Positions 1 through 12,388 of a stretch of 64,000 bases of DNA are shown here, in pieces (the first letter of the stretch is position 1; each line of letters begins with the position of its first letter). The position numbers and the translations under genes are program-made. The stretch lies in contig MU859124.1 in assembly GCA_033297205.1 (NCBI GenBank), forward strand, positions 103,542 to 167,541, given 5' to 3'. This DNA comes from Pseudoneurospora amorphoporcata. Its lineage: Eukaryota > Ascomycota > Sordariomycetes > Sordariales > Sordariaceae. The notes beneath the pieces were generated by a model, which did no database searches, had not been told where the DNA came from, and saw nothing but the letters and a program-made list of their open reading frames with translations.

Positions 1-1140
1 TGTTTATATATTATTATAACTGATTACGAGTACTTTTTATTTTAAAGGAATTTTAATTTCCTTCTATAGATGTATAATAGTGATAATTTCCTTTATTACG
101 TTGGAGATTGATAATAATTCTACCTCTATCGTTAAGATTAATACTATTTTTTATTTAATAGTACCCAAATATATTAAACTGCTAAATAGTTTAATTGTAA
201 ATCCTTATAAATTCTTTCAAGTTAGTGAATTATCTACATATAATATATTTAATACTATTTCGAACTTTAATAACGATCCGTAGTAAAGGAAAAGATTAGG
301 GTAGAATTGAAAATAGTATAATACTTTATTAGCGGCTTTATAATACTAAAAATTAGGATTGTAATTATAATAAACTAAATAGCTAATTATAAAGGCAATA
401 TTTAAGCAGGTAATTACAGCCGTATATATTATTCATCTGATAACGACCTAATATTCCTATATTTTATTAAAAGAGGCTACGCTATTGTAAAGTCGAAATT
501 CTTTATTATTTATTAAAATAAAGGCGAAGGTATAAAAATTTTCAATAAATTTAGTAATTTTATAAATATACTCCTATTAAAATAATTATATTAATCCCGC
601 ATTTTAATTTAGAATAATTTTAATACTTAATAATTATTAGAAATTATTACTATTTATAAATTTATATTTTCTTCCAACTTTATTATTAATTATTAATTTT
701 ATTACGTGATTTTTAAATGAAGATAAATATGATATTATTAATATAGTAGAAGATTAGAGTCCTATTACGTTTAAGGATATACGAGTCTTCGTATAATAAT
801 TTAAATCCTATACCTTCAAAAGCACTATTAAATTTTCGTTACTAGAGTAGAGGAATATATTGTAAGCTATAGAGGGCCTTAAGGAGTTTGAGAACTGTAC
901 TGTATTTTCGATATTTAGGAAGTATACGTATATAAATCTCTTTATTAAAATAAGTATTAACAAAGGTATTTATTACATTGTGCTAAGGAAATTCGAAGTT
1001 AAATTTAGTAGCGTAGGTGATAATAAATTTAAATGAGTGACTAGCTAAAGTAGAAGAGTACGTTTCTTTACTATAATAATACTATTAATTTCCTATTTGC
1101 TGCAATGCCCTAACTAGCTTATAATGATAGTACTAGTATA

Positions 1141-1740
1141 GGGATACTACAGTAAACTATGCACTTGCAGCAGAGCGGAGCGGAAGCGGTAGTACGACAG
1201 CAGTGCTAAAGGAAGCAGCGTAGTTGCAGCGTAGTTACAGATATAATAGAAGGATGTTGTAAAAGAGGTCTTAGAGAGGACTCTGCTCTCAAGATAGAAG
1301 ATTATAATAGACTCTGTACTGTGAGAAAAGACCGTATTGTATTGCTTAAGTGTACTTGCTTGCTTGCTTGCTTGAAGAATGACTAACTAATGGAGAGAAG
1401 AGGTCTTTATATATATAAATGCTAAGTGTCTAGAAGCTTCCAGAGTGTAGAAGCTTTCTGTAAATTAGTAGAAGTGCTTGTAAGAGTACTATACTATAAA
1501 AGGAAAGAGTTAAATCTATAAGCTTCTGTTGCATTCTATAATGACAAATCAATCTAGGGAGAATGTTAAATAAGTTTGAGAATTCAGAATGTAGTAGTGA
1601 AACCTCTGTGTTCTAGTAGATTCTGTGGAAGCTGAGTCGACTGATTCTGTAACGTAGAAGGAATAGTGTCTTTAGCAATCAGCCTTCTATACTACAGAGT
1701 AGTACAAGGCAGTTACAAAGCACAGTACTAGCTACACGTT
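1141..1740. other. GC-richer island, possible LTR remnant
   Basis: This island of more balanced composition inside the AT-rich block has no coding frame. It contains a short CTTG tandem repeat near 1348-1373 and a TATATATATAAA-like box near 1410. A TATA box in a non-coding island of about 600 bp would fit a solo LTR. I could not define TG...CA ends or a target duplication, so the identity is a guess. Confidence 0.25.
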
Positions 1741-1914
1741 AATAGTATATTATTAGGTAGGGGCTTCGTTTGTATACTTTATATATTAATTTAAATTCCT
1801 CTCTCTTTCTTAATTATAAAGAATTATTTATATTTTTATCTGCATTGTATTTCTTTTTTATTTTTATCTTCCGCTTCTTTCTATTATTAAAATTAGAAGC
1901 ATCCTCCTTTTTAA

Positions 1915-2656
1915 GAGGAGGTCAACTCGGACTGTACCCTTCGTTAACGCACACTGTAGTCCCACTTTTTCCTCCATATATAACCCTAACCCTAACATCC
2001 TATCTCAATCTCGCTATAACTTCGCGCCAGTCTAGCTCGTACCACGCCTGCTAAAACTTAAATTTCAATCTATTACACGTTCAAACTCTTACAATCGTAC
2101 TACACTAGCTACTCTAGTCTAGTCTAATCTAGTTTGAGCAGTCTAACTTATCTAAATTATAGCACTTGTGCCTTATTACATTACTTCCTATACTAAACTA
2201 CTATCACACGCATTACTATATCACTATCAATCAATCTACCTCAACACCAACACGTCGCATTACGAAGTAAATAAGGCGCGCGCATCTAGTCAGCTATACT
2301 AAATAATGTATCAGTTTTTAGTACATTTCCCTAACTAATCGTAATGCAAATAGCTGACCTGACGAACGCAAGCGACTGATGCAAGCAGTCGTATTCAATT
2401 GAGTGCGACCGATTGATCACAACAGAAAAATTTGCGACCGTGTCACTAACTTCTCTATAAATGCGCTATAAGAGTACGCTGTAAATTTGGGTTATTACAT
2501 ATGAGCGCTTTCATCTGATAGCAAGTTATGAAAGAATATAATGCTAAGTTTTAGCGTGGAAACTAGCTGAAATTTTTGAAAGAATACATCTGGGCATTCG
2601 GGAGAGTGGGGCTACAGTGTACGTTAATGAAGGGTACGATCCGAGTTGACCTCCTC
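1915..2656. mobile_element. MITE-like element with 51-bp TIRs and 8-bp TSD
   Basis: The first 51 bases (1915-1965, beginning GAGGAGGTCAACTCGG) are repeated in inverted orientation at 2606-2656 with about five mismatches. Immediately outside, the 8-mer CTTTTTAA occurs at 1907-1914 and again at 2657-2664. An inverted repeat flanked by a perfect 8-bp duplication is the structure of a non-autonomous hAT-type (or other 8-bp-TSD) DNA transposon. The 742-bp interior has no transposase and is less AT-rich than its surroundings. It includes a telomere-like run at about 1980-1995. Superfamily assignment is inference from TSD length. Confidence 0.75.
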
Positions 2657-3135
2657 CTTTTTAAATATAAATACTTTCAAATTAAATTAACTAATACTCT
2701 AAGCGCTTCAAACTATAGCTATTTTACTAATTAATAAATATAATATATTTTAATATACTGACCCTTTTAAAATTAGTAGATACATCTTTATATTTTAAAA
2801 ATAAATTTTCTAAATTGTGATTAAAATTTTAAATATTACTTACTTAAATAAGTTTATATTTACGAACTATATTAATGAAATTAATAAATTAGGAAGTAGG
2901 AGAAGTAATTTCGCTAACGCTGAATTTCTTCCCTTTAGTGATAAATATTTCCTAATCCGAAAACTATTTTTCGAAATCTTTAAATGATTTCTTTATAGTC
3001 TCTTTAATAAAGGCTTAAAATTTCTGGCGGGCTATAGCGATTTAATTGATAGCTCGGTAATTAATTTAATTTTTAATTTCTTTAAGTTAATTGCAAATAA
3101 ATTTATCCTACTCGTATATTATATCGATATAATAA

Positions 3136-3550
3136 GAGAACGTCTTTTCGCACTGCCATAAAAGTCTTTTTACACTGTAGTAAAAAAAAAAAACTAGGTG
3201 TAACTTATACGAATGGAGGCTTAAGTAAGTAAGAGTAGTATTGAAATTTTTTTCATTTTTTTCTCTATAATATGGTACCTACAACTATATCGCAACGTTA
3301 CTCGGCAGAGAGTTAAGACTAAAACTGGTAAAGATTTAAATAAAATTTATTCCTTTTTAATATTTCGTTTTAGAAAAATGCTAGGAGCTAGATAAATATT
3401 TTTTATAAATGCTGTATTATAGTGTAAAAAATACTAAAAATTCTAACCTCACTCTTATACCTCTTATTTTAAATTTAGCGGAGTTATATACATATGCCTT
3501 TTTGCTGACAGTGTAGAAAGACTTTTATGGCAGTGCGAAAAGACCTTCTC
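3136..3550. mobile_element. Second MITE-like element, about 50-bp TIRs and 8-bp TSD
   Basis: Bases 3136-3187 (beginning GAGAACGTCTTTTCGCAC) are matched in inverted orientation by 3499-3550 with a few mismatches. The flanking 8-mer TATAATAA is present on both sides, at 3128-3135 and 3551-3558. The interior of the 415-bp element is AT-rich and non-coding. Like the element at 1915 it begins with GAG and has an 8-bp duplication, but the terminal repeats otherwise differ, so it looks like a different family. The AT-rich TSD is less decisive alone; together with the TIR it is convincing. Confidence 0.7.
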
Positions 3551-3840
3551 TATAATAAATAGTAGTATAGATATTTATTTAATTATAGACTTTAGTATTA
3601 GTATTATCGAAATCTTTCTAATAATTATAGTACGTATTATATATATTATTAGTTTAATTATACGTAGTCTTTCTAATTATAGTAAAATCTGTAGTAGAGT
3701 TAATAATTAAATTCTCCTTAATATTTTGTTTAGTATAATATTTATCCTCTTCTTTATACTCCTTTTCGATTTTATTTTTAATATTTTTGTTAAATTCCTA
3801 TTAAAGCTATATAGTAGCGATAATAATAGTATTATAAGTA

Positions 3841-4120
3841 CTGTCTTTGTTTTAGGTAGTATTATGAGGCAAGAGGGCACTATACGGGGTATGATAGGAT
3901 ATACGTTGTTGCATAAGGAGAGGAAAGAGGAAGTGTGCGTGGAGGTCTGGCTATATAGGCGAGAGCCCTACGGCCAGATTGTGCGCGCGCACGTGGGGCT
4001 GCACGTGACTATGACATAGCTAATGTGCGCGAACGCAAAGCTCTGAGCTCTGGTCGGCACAGCACATGTGCGGTCAGTGCAGCACAGCACATCACGGGTC
4101 TAACCCTGTGATAGGTAGTA
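3841..4120. other. GC-richer island, possible LTR/gag remnant
   Basis: This is a non-coding, GC-richer island inside AT-rich DNA, with alternating GCGCGC near 3982 and repeated CAGCACA motifs near 4055-4090. It is followed by AT-shifted sequence that could be mutated coding DNA. It resembles an LTR escaping heavy mutation next to a mutated internal region. No LTR ends, primer-binding site or domain could be confirmed. Confidence 0.2.
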
Positions 4121-4640
4121 GTAGTAGTCATAGTTGTAATAGTAGTTACGACCTTCTTAACGCGGATCCCTTAGTAGAATTTAATAAGCTCTTTCTTAGT
4201 TATTAGAATATGATCTTTAGTAGGCTTCGTAAGGTAGAAATCTTCTAGCTTAGGAGGTAAGACCCTTTAGATTATAAATATTTCTTTGAGTAATTAGTTG
4301 CTGAAGTCTTAATTATTACTATTTAATTGTTTAAAGGTTTCGTACTAGTTAGACTAGTCGCTAGGAGTCTTAAAAACGACTATAATAGCCTTATTATTAG
4401 ATTCCTTTAATAGAAATATAGCTAATATTGTTAGTTTCGTAGGAATATTGCTTATATTGATTATTGTGATATTTTTAGTCATAAATATACAAATCAAACT
4501 ATTAATTATCAGATATAACTATATAGAATTTATTGATTGAAGAATATATATAATTAACTCGCCCAGAAGATATGAGGATGCTGGAGTATCTTAGATAGTG
4601 CCCAGAATATAGTAATCTAGGGGGCTGGGCGGCTAACCCA

Positions 4641-6260
4641 GATTGAGTATAGCTAGAAACCCAGATATCCACCCTCTAATCTGACACCTTCTACTCCCCC
4701 AGTGTCCCCTTTTCGTTGCGACAACTCACGGCCCATTTCGCCTGTGCACCCAAGACGGGAACACTGGCAACCCCAACCACACCAAGCTTCCCACCCTCAT
4801 GCCCCTTCCCCGGTTTGCACACTGTGTTACATCCCTGCCAGCCATGTACCGATACCCCGTACTCCCAGCTTGTGGTTCTGATCCATCCGAGCACGAAATG
4901 CACCGGGGAGTTGGTCAGCGGGTCGGCTAACCAGCCCAACATGTCGTGGTCACTGGTAAAGCTATTCAAGTGCTGCTCTTATAGACCAAATACCTGTGAA
5001 CCGGCTGTCCCGGGTTGCGAGTCTAGCCAGCCTACAGTGTCAGTGCCTATATCGATGTCAAGAGACTTCACATATGTTTGGGGATGCTGTGAGTGTGTAC
5101 ATGCACGGAAACTTTGGACAGCAGCGCCACCCCGTCTTTATCCAGTACCAAAGTCAAGAAAAGAAAAAAGTATCTCATCAGGGCGATCAGGGCGACCGGG
5201 GGAGCCAGGGCGACAACCAGGGCAGTCCCACCCCCCCTGCTCCCTCTCCGCGGTGCCCAGACGTGGATCACTCGTGAGCCCCTGTCATGAACACCCACAC
5301 TGCTTTGAGCGCTTCCCTCCCGGCCATCCATCCACTTTCCGCCCTAGAGACCCCCCCGAGGCTCCCACGTACACTTCAAAGTAGCCAGCTACCGGCCTAG
5401 CGCCGCCTCAACGTGTGCTTGCCCATGCGCGTTGGCCGTCGAGACTAGGCCAGAGGTACATGCCGATTAGATCTGTACAAGACTTCATACACCTTGCTTG
5501 TGTTGCTGTTCAGGTCCTGGATCCTCCTCTTCTTGCTCTCATCCCCGTTCTCCCCGTCGAGCTGGCAGCGACCTCACACGGCGCAAATCACAACACAGCT
5601 TGTCATCAAACCATAACCTCCTTCAACCGCCGACATCACCACTTGGGTTGCTTTCAGGCCAGACAAGACTCGCTCCCTCACTTCTTCTCATCCTGTAAGT
5701 CCCTCTTGTGATTTGTCCTTCAGGATTCAGGTTGCTTGTCCTTGCCGCCTTCAGTCTGCTAGGGATCCGCGAGACCAAGGTGAACTGACACATCGTCACT
5801 TCGCCCGTGTCTCGCTCTCCCGCTCCCGCCCGTATCTCCCCAATCTCATCGAACCCTGTAGCCCCTGCCAGCTCGCCCCTCCTGGCGGCTTGCTCACTCT
5901 TAAACTGGTTAAGCCCTCCGACCGGTCCACCCTCTTAGCCCTGATATTCTGCTTGACCCACACGTTCTTTCATATCAACCGAGAGTCTGCCGCTTTCTCG
6001 TTCATCTGACCCTCAGTCACTCCTTCTTGCAAACCCATCAGCCCTTTATCATCCCATCCCGAGACAGAGAGCCGTGTGAGAGAGAACCTGCGTAGACGTC
6101 ATCCGGCTTCCTGGGCTTTCTTGACTGAGAACTGGATCACTCTTATGTTGTGGCTTCGAACCTCGAGTCTCTGGCCTGACCGCTCATACTGCCATACCCC
6201 ACCGGCCGAATCACTAATTTGCCTCTCGCTATCTCTGACAGTGTCGACGAACTAGGGACA
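4641..6260 (+). other. Upstream region / probable 5' leader of homeobox gene
   Basis: This C-rich, T-rich sequence contains several open frames (up to 222 codons) that are low-complexity and resemble no family I know. Long pyrimidine-rich leaders are common in filamentous fungi. A good splice donor, GTAAGT, lies at about 5695, so the leader may contain an intron. I see no supportable gene here. Confidence 0.45.
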
Positions 6261-8256
6261 ATGGATCCGGAACTATTGAAATATTACCAGCAGCAATACT
6301 ACCCGGGCATGGGCTTTTCTGGCCCGCAACACACACAGCACCATGGGCCGCAGTATCAAGTCTGGAATCCGAATAGCTATCAATGGACGGTTCTTCAACA
6401 GCAGAGGGCAGCGATGATGGTGGGGCCAGGAAGCCTACACCCTTCAAAGCAAACAGAGCCCAAGCCTAGGTTGGCAAAGGATGAGGTCGAGCTGCTGGAA
6501 CGAGAGTTTGCCAAGAACCCGAAGCCGAACACCAGTCTCAAACGTGAGCTGGCTGAACAGATGGGTGTTGAGGTTCCAAGGATTAATGTTTGTTCTCGCG
6601 AGATATAATCCCCCGGTTGTGCCGTGAGCTAACATCGTCTGTTAGAATTGGTTCCAAAACCGACGAGCGAAGGAGAAACAAATGAGGAAGACAGCCGAGT
6701 TTGAAGCACAACAAGCAAGGGAAAGAGCAGAGTCTGAATCCAAAGCCTCCGACGACCAGGACCAAGGCGCCGTCACCGAGTTTTATGGTCTAAGCAACCG
6801 CCATCAGCCCCTTGGCCTATCAACCGCCTCTATCGGGAACGAGGATGGCGCCAACAGCGATCAGTCAGATCGGCAGCGTCCAAACCTTGAGCAGTCGGAT
6901 CTGGTCTTGGCTGGAAATGCTTCGGCTACGCAAAGCAATGCCTCCCCTTCTGGATCGGACAGCGATGGGTTCGCTCCTGCTGATTACGACACGCCACACT
7001 CATCCGGATCCCGTGGGTATGGGCTTGCCAGCCTCGCTACACCAACAACCGTATCGAATTCATATGGCTCAGCTGCAAATCATATGGAGTATCCACAGCC
7101 GGCCCCATTTCCGTATGGTCTAAATGAGCCACCCCGACCAGTGAATGGTCTTCCCGTAGCCACCATGGCACAGCATGATGGCCTGCTTAGTGAAGCAGAT
7201 CAGTATGGATCTTACACTGAGCGGGGCATGTTTATGCACCCTTCTGATGGCTCATTTTCATCGCAAATGGGAGGCCAGGATGGTACCGGAAACGGCAGTG
7301 CTGAACATCCAACGGTACGCATGTCAATCGAGGGTGCGATCAACCCGGAAACCATGTCTCCTTCTTCGGGCACCGGTTCATCTCCAGTGGTAGCGGACTT
7401 GCGCCTCAGGTCACCGCCTCCGCCTTCCGACATTGCCAGCCGCAGAAACCTGCGGCGTCCAGCACCGCTGGGGCCTATGTCGCTTCGCACCGATTGTGCT
7501 GGAAACGGACCGAAGACGGGTATCGACGTAGCGCCCAGACGGATGGACAACGCGCGCACCATTAGGAGGATCTCGTCGGCGACCGGAAGCTTAACGGGAC
7601 GCATACAAAAATCCATGACGCTGAACTCGGGAGGGCCGCGCTCTCCGTTCACCATTGATCGAAAGAAGGAGGCCCTGCTACAGAGCATCCAGAACGTCCA
7701 ATCCCCAATCATGGCGTCTTTGAACAGCGCCATGTCCCCGATGACCAATGGTTCGGACGATGAGCAGGCATATACATTTGGCTCTCTCGGGGCGGTTAGT
7801 GAGATGTCCATGCCACCATTCAAATCCGAAGCTGGCATCAAGACACCACCTGGGACGCCCGGGCTAGGTGTTCACTTCCGTGATCCATTCGCATACCCGG
7901 TCCCGGCCGACAACGCCTGGAATTACGTGTCTCCGGATGAGCCTCTACCCACCCCTGGCCTGTGCAGCAATGGGGGTTCCGAGTTGGATTACTCCATGGC
8001 GCCGCAATTGTCTGGTTATGTTACCAGTCAGCCAGTAACTCCTTCATTTGCTCCAACCGTTGGACCGACCTACAACAACGTATTCGGGAACAACGGCGGA
8101 AGTCACCTGGCTAGAAATACCGAGTACACCTTTCCGGAGTCATACCAACCCGAGTCTTCGTCACGGTGCTCGCCGGTTGGCCAGTTGAGGGCAAAGCAAC
8201 AATTCCAGTTTGCCCAGAATGTTACACCTCAGGACTTTAACAACCATGAGAAGTGA
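6261..8256 (+). CDS. Homeobox transcription factor
   Basis: Two exons, 6261-6587 and 6646-8256, joined over a 58-bp intron with a GCTAAC branch site, encode 645 residues. The ATG at 6261 is the first methionine in frame; the frame extends slightly upstream only through a non-AUG codon. A homeodomain occupies about residues 64-121. Its recognition helix is split by the intron and reads PRIN|NWFQNRRAKEKQ, with the invariant WFQNR core. A Gln/Tyr-rich N-terminus (KYYQQQYYPG) precedes it. The long C-terminus (about residues 135-645) is Ser/Pro/Gly-rich and disordered, typical of an activation region. Fungal homeobox proteins of this layout regulate conidiation, hyphal growth or appressorium and fruiting-body development. 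It acts in the nucleus. The exact ortholog is not assigned. Confidence 0.9.
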
Positions 8257-10074
8257 GGAAATGGTCGGACTGAGGCACAGCCTTCGATATATGCTTCGAG
8301 ATGCCTTCATCTCATTCTTGTGGCCCCCTTTGGGGCGCACTGTACCAGCACTTCCTTTCGCAGCATCTTATGCCTCCCAGCTGAGGAGGCGTACTCGCAA
8401 ACGCGAATATCCGGGACCCACGAATCTTTCAAACCATATCAACCGCTGTGCATCCGCTAAGATAGGGCAAGGTCCAGAATCAGCGAAACAGCCCAAGAGG
8501 ATATGTGAGAAGGGGCTTGGAGAGGCGTGGTTTTCTTGTGTCAAACTTTGGTAAAAAGGAGTATTGGATGCATTTTGACGATGGGTTGAACAAGGACACA
8601 GATATATATACACGACGGGTTTTCTTTTGTTTGGGTGCTAGTCTGCGCTTCTTCGGGTTGGAATCTCATGGAATTCGGGTTGGGCCACGGATACCGGCAC
8701 GCAAGGGAACTTGGGAGGGGAGTAAAGGCAGGGAACGGCGCCTGTGGGTGGTTTGTTTATGTCTGGGTGTGGATTTAATGTCTTGATAACCCATTATGGG
8801 CTATGGAACTCGGAAACGGAAGGAGAGGGATAGTGTCTGGCGCTTTGGCAGAAGTCCTTGGTCCGTTCCGCTTTTCGAGCTGTGCCATCTCTTTCCCTTG
8901 CCCTTTTGTCACTGGACACGGGGAGGTGTGTCAAAAGATGGATAATGGATGACGAAAGATATACTATGAAAGAAAGTTTTTATCATACCATCGAGCATGC
9001 CGGTTTGGCCGTTGTGTTGAGCCCCTTTGTGAGGTAAAGTGATGTTTGAATAAGGTTTCGGGGTCTCCGCCGGGGGTGTAAAAGTGGCTACTTTTACGGG
9101 GGCCGGTGGTCGATTACGATTTGCTGACGGGGCATCCGGGTTAAGTATCATCCCGTTCGATGATCGACGAGGAGAAATCTTTCGTCGGGCGCGGTTGTCA
9201 GTTCAAATATTGAAACACCATGGGAGAAAAAAAGGGGGGGAGTGGAGGGTGACAAGGAAGTAAGCTGGTGAGAATGCCTCCCAAGAAATATATAGTAGGA
9301 ACATACTTGACCGAAAAGGCTTGGCCTCTTCAGCTTCCCATACACACTAAACCACACCTGTGATCCAGCTTCCTTTTTATAGTAAAAAAGTGGGAACAGG
9401 TCCTGTGACTCTCCCGTCATCGTGACCGTAGTTAACCATGGCCAACCAACAACTCATTCAGAAAAGGGTCGTCGGAGCTGGGGTGGGAAAGGGGTTTCAG
9501 AAACCCAGATGGCGTGACTGGCACCATGCCTTCCTTGGAAGCCTTGTCCACTAGAATCCAGAAAAATCCCAGTCTGTTTTCTTTTCTGCAAAGGCTTTCG
9601 ATGTTTTCCATTTTTTGGCCAATCTCAAAATAACCAGATCGAACCTAGTGAAGCTTGGGGCTTCGTCAGCTCTTCAGCTTCTGCTCGTCATTCAGGGTAA
9701 GGTCAGTTAAAAACAGTGGGGTCGGGGGATCCATACGATCCATCCGCTGAACTGAACACAAATCTTCATGATCTATTTCTTCATTCACCTTTCAAAACGG
9801 CAGGGGTTGCCTCTGAAATTCCGGGGCATCGGGACGACCTAGGATCGGGATCGGGATCGGAGTAAGTGGGAGGGCGGGAGCGGGAGGGCGGGAGCGGGAG
9901 GCCGGGAGCGGGAGGCCGGGAGCGGGGGGAGAAATATGGGATCCTCTTTTGACGACAAGTCGAGCGTTCATCTGAACTTTCTGAAGGATGAAAAGACAAA
10001 TCTTGACGACCAACATTGCGTACCACGTGCGTACCAAGAGGGACACCAAGAGACGATGAATGGTCAATATAAGC

Positions 10075-10113
<39 letters not shown>

Positions 10114-12388
10114 GTTCGCCTCTTCTCCGTCCACTTTTTTCCTTTCCATTTTTCCACATGCCGCGCGCGCATTCCACGCATTCCGCGGATTTAACGTTTC
10201 AATAGTTCCTGCTACTATTGGCATGTTTTATTTGTCGGGAATCGCGATCGTCATCGGTTCTTGCCGTTTGTGGGTTTACCAACCGAACCCCGACTGGATG
10301 GACCGCACAGTTAGGAACTGTACCCGTTCGGAGAAAAGTCCGTTCGGAACGACTCGGGTAGGGAACCGAACTGATGGAAGGATTTCAAAGCTTTTTAGTG
10401 TGTCGATTACTCGTCAGGGTAGGAAGGAAGGTCAGGTAAGGTAGGGAGAACATGCCGAACGATCCCCGGATGCAACCAATGTGCATGCCACTCGAAGCAT
10501 ACCAGAGCATGTCGGGATCTGGCTGTCTGGTATGGGTTGAAACCGACGGATGAAACCATGGAAAGAAACTGAACGATACTGGCATAGCTCGGAACTTGTC
10601 ACCGAAACTGTGGGAAACTGCAAGTGCGATCAGTCTTGCGGATAAGCGTTCATCCTTCCCCATGCACGCACGTTGACTTGCAGACTCACACAGATTCCGT
10701 TGGTAGTCTCATCCGTAACCAGGCGGTACTGTCAACTGTACCCACTGTTCGGGGATTGACGGTTGATCATCGATCGCCATTGTCGTGTACACAGTAAGCG
10801 TCCACGGCGTCTTCCGCGCTTCTTTTGACGTCCAGCGTCCGTTTCGTCGTCGCCGCCGTCGTCGTCCATGTGTGGTGGTTTTTATATCAATCACCCAGCC
10901 AGCCAGCCAGCCAGCACACCGCCCATTTCATATTACGTCTTGGCAAGGTCTACTCCCGTCCCGGATGGATTACATACAGTATATGATGCTATACATGAAA
11001 CGCCCAAGGGCCGACCGAGTTCAAGCGGGTCAGAAGGTGGGGCGGGCGGGTGTGTCGCGAGGGCGGTTACATGTTCCAGATTAAACGTACAGGTTACAGT
11101 CCGTCTGCTTTTATCCGAACAGAACCGTAAAACGTTCTTCGTTCGAACCTCGGGTTCGTCACAGATGAAGATTGAGTGCCGAGTCGGGGGGGCGACCCGG
11201 TACCGTTGCTGTACCGTACCGGGGAAGATATATTGGGTGATGCTGCATCAAATGCCGTGTAATAAAGTGACGGGAACACTAGAAGGACGCAGGCCGGGAG
11301 AACTACCGACTGAACAATCGTCTAACCCTGGTACGAGTCTGGATGAAGGCAGAGGAGGTGTCGGCATCCATGGTAATGTGTATCACTTTTGCATATTCAC
11401 CTGTCACCATACAAGTAGGGAAGCAAAGAAAACCATAAGTGGTCAAGGAAGAAAGATTACTTGTGTTTTTCTATGCTTAACGGTATACTAGCGCTCGCTG
11501 TCTGATTATTCTCCCCTTCATATCACACATAGGTACCCCCAAACAAAACCTCGCCCAGAGAGACAATTTATTCTTTTCCATCTGGTTCATACCAAATAAA
11601 AAGATTTTTGCTGCCCATCCATTTCACATACGTTACTCGGCCGATTCATTCAAACCCTGCTTTGCTGAGCAGACCCACACACACGGCGCACACGGCGCAA
11701 ACCCGAACACACAACACACAACTTTAGTACTGCTGACGCCAGGCGCGAAGCGAAACTCTGCGACTCATTCCATGAATTAAACACGCACATACAACAAGCA
11801 ACCTCCCGCGCAACACCTCCTGTATCCAATCCTATACATACGAATTATCGGATGCCTGCCTGCCTGCCTGCCTCCCTCCGTATTAGAAGAGAATTCCAAT
11901 TGCATCTTTTTGCTTGCCCGTCCGTTGAGTTTTTACCCCTTCCCTGACTGACTTCCTCCGTCCTGCACCCTACAGATGCAAACGAGCCGAAGCAAAGTTG
12001 CTACCATCTTCTCCACTGGCCTCATCCTCATCATCAAAACTTTCACAGCCCTCCTCTGAGCTCTCCCTCCCTCCTCTCCGTCCTCGCCTCCAAAAAAAAA
12101 AAAAAATAATAAAAAAATAGATAGCTAAGGGGGTATCGTATCCACGCATGTGCCGTTCCAAAAAGGATGAAATGTATGTTGTTGCTTTATGTGTTATGAA
12201 AGAAATAGATGGGCAAATCGGCAGTGTGCCAAGATACTTGTTGCTTAGAGCCATGCGTGCCATTGCCAACACTTTCCTCCTCTCTGGCCTTTATCTCTTC
12301 TCTCTCTCTTTCTTTCTTTCAACCAAGTCAGACCAGACCAGACCCGGGCGGACGGACTCGGCAGCACTTCAGACTTCAGAAATCATAA
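8257..12388. other. Intergenic region between homeobox and MAPKKK genes
   Basis: This is the 3' side of both convergent neighbours. I find no supportable gene. It contains a GGGCGGGAGCGGGA minisatellite (about 9867-9928), a run of about 34 T (about 10079-10112), short CAGC and CCTG tandem repeats (about 10898-10914, 11851-11875) and an A-rich run near 12095. Open frames up to 207 codons are low-complexity and look accidental. Confidence 0.5.
9867..9928. repeat. GC-rich minisatellite
   Basis: About four and a half copies of a 14-base unit GGGCGGGAGCGGGA, with GGCC variants in later copies. A short GGGATC tandem precedes it. There is no coding context. Confidence 0.7.

Larger units (their letters stand above)
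1..4640. other. AT-rich, RIP-like gene-free block
   Basis: This stretch is overwhelmingly A+T and rich in TA dinucleotides. It contains no reading frame that looks like a protein; the few open frames of up to 97 codons are low-complexity. A sharp change to balanced, C-rich sequence occurs near 4640-4690. This is the usual look of old repeats mutated by RIP. Two inverted-repeat elements and two GC-richer islands are embedded and listed separately. The stretches 1-1140, 2665-3127 and 4121-4640 show nothing further to me. Confidence 0.8.

Noticed and set aside
80..283. 67-codon frame at the left edge
   Set aside because: An AT-rich chance frame in RIP-like DNA.
4716..5384. 222-codon plus-strand frame upstream of the homeobox gene
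   Set aside because: Low-complexity, overlapping open frames in several phases, no domain; better explained as a C-rich leader.
10868..11491. 207-codon plus-strand frame
   Set aside because: Contains a CAGC repeat and no recognisable motif; no supporting splice or homology signal.
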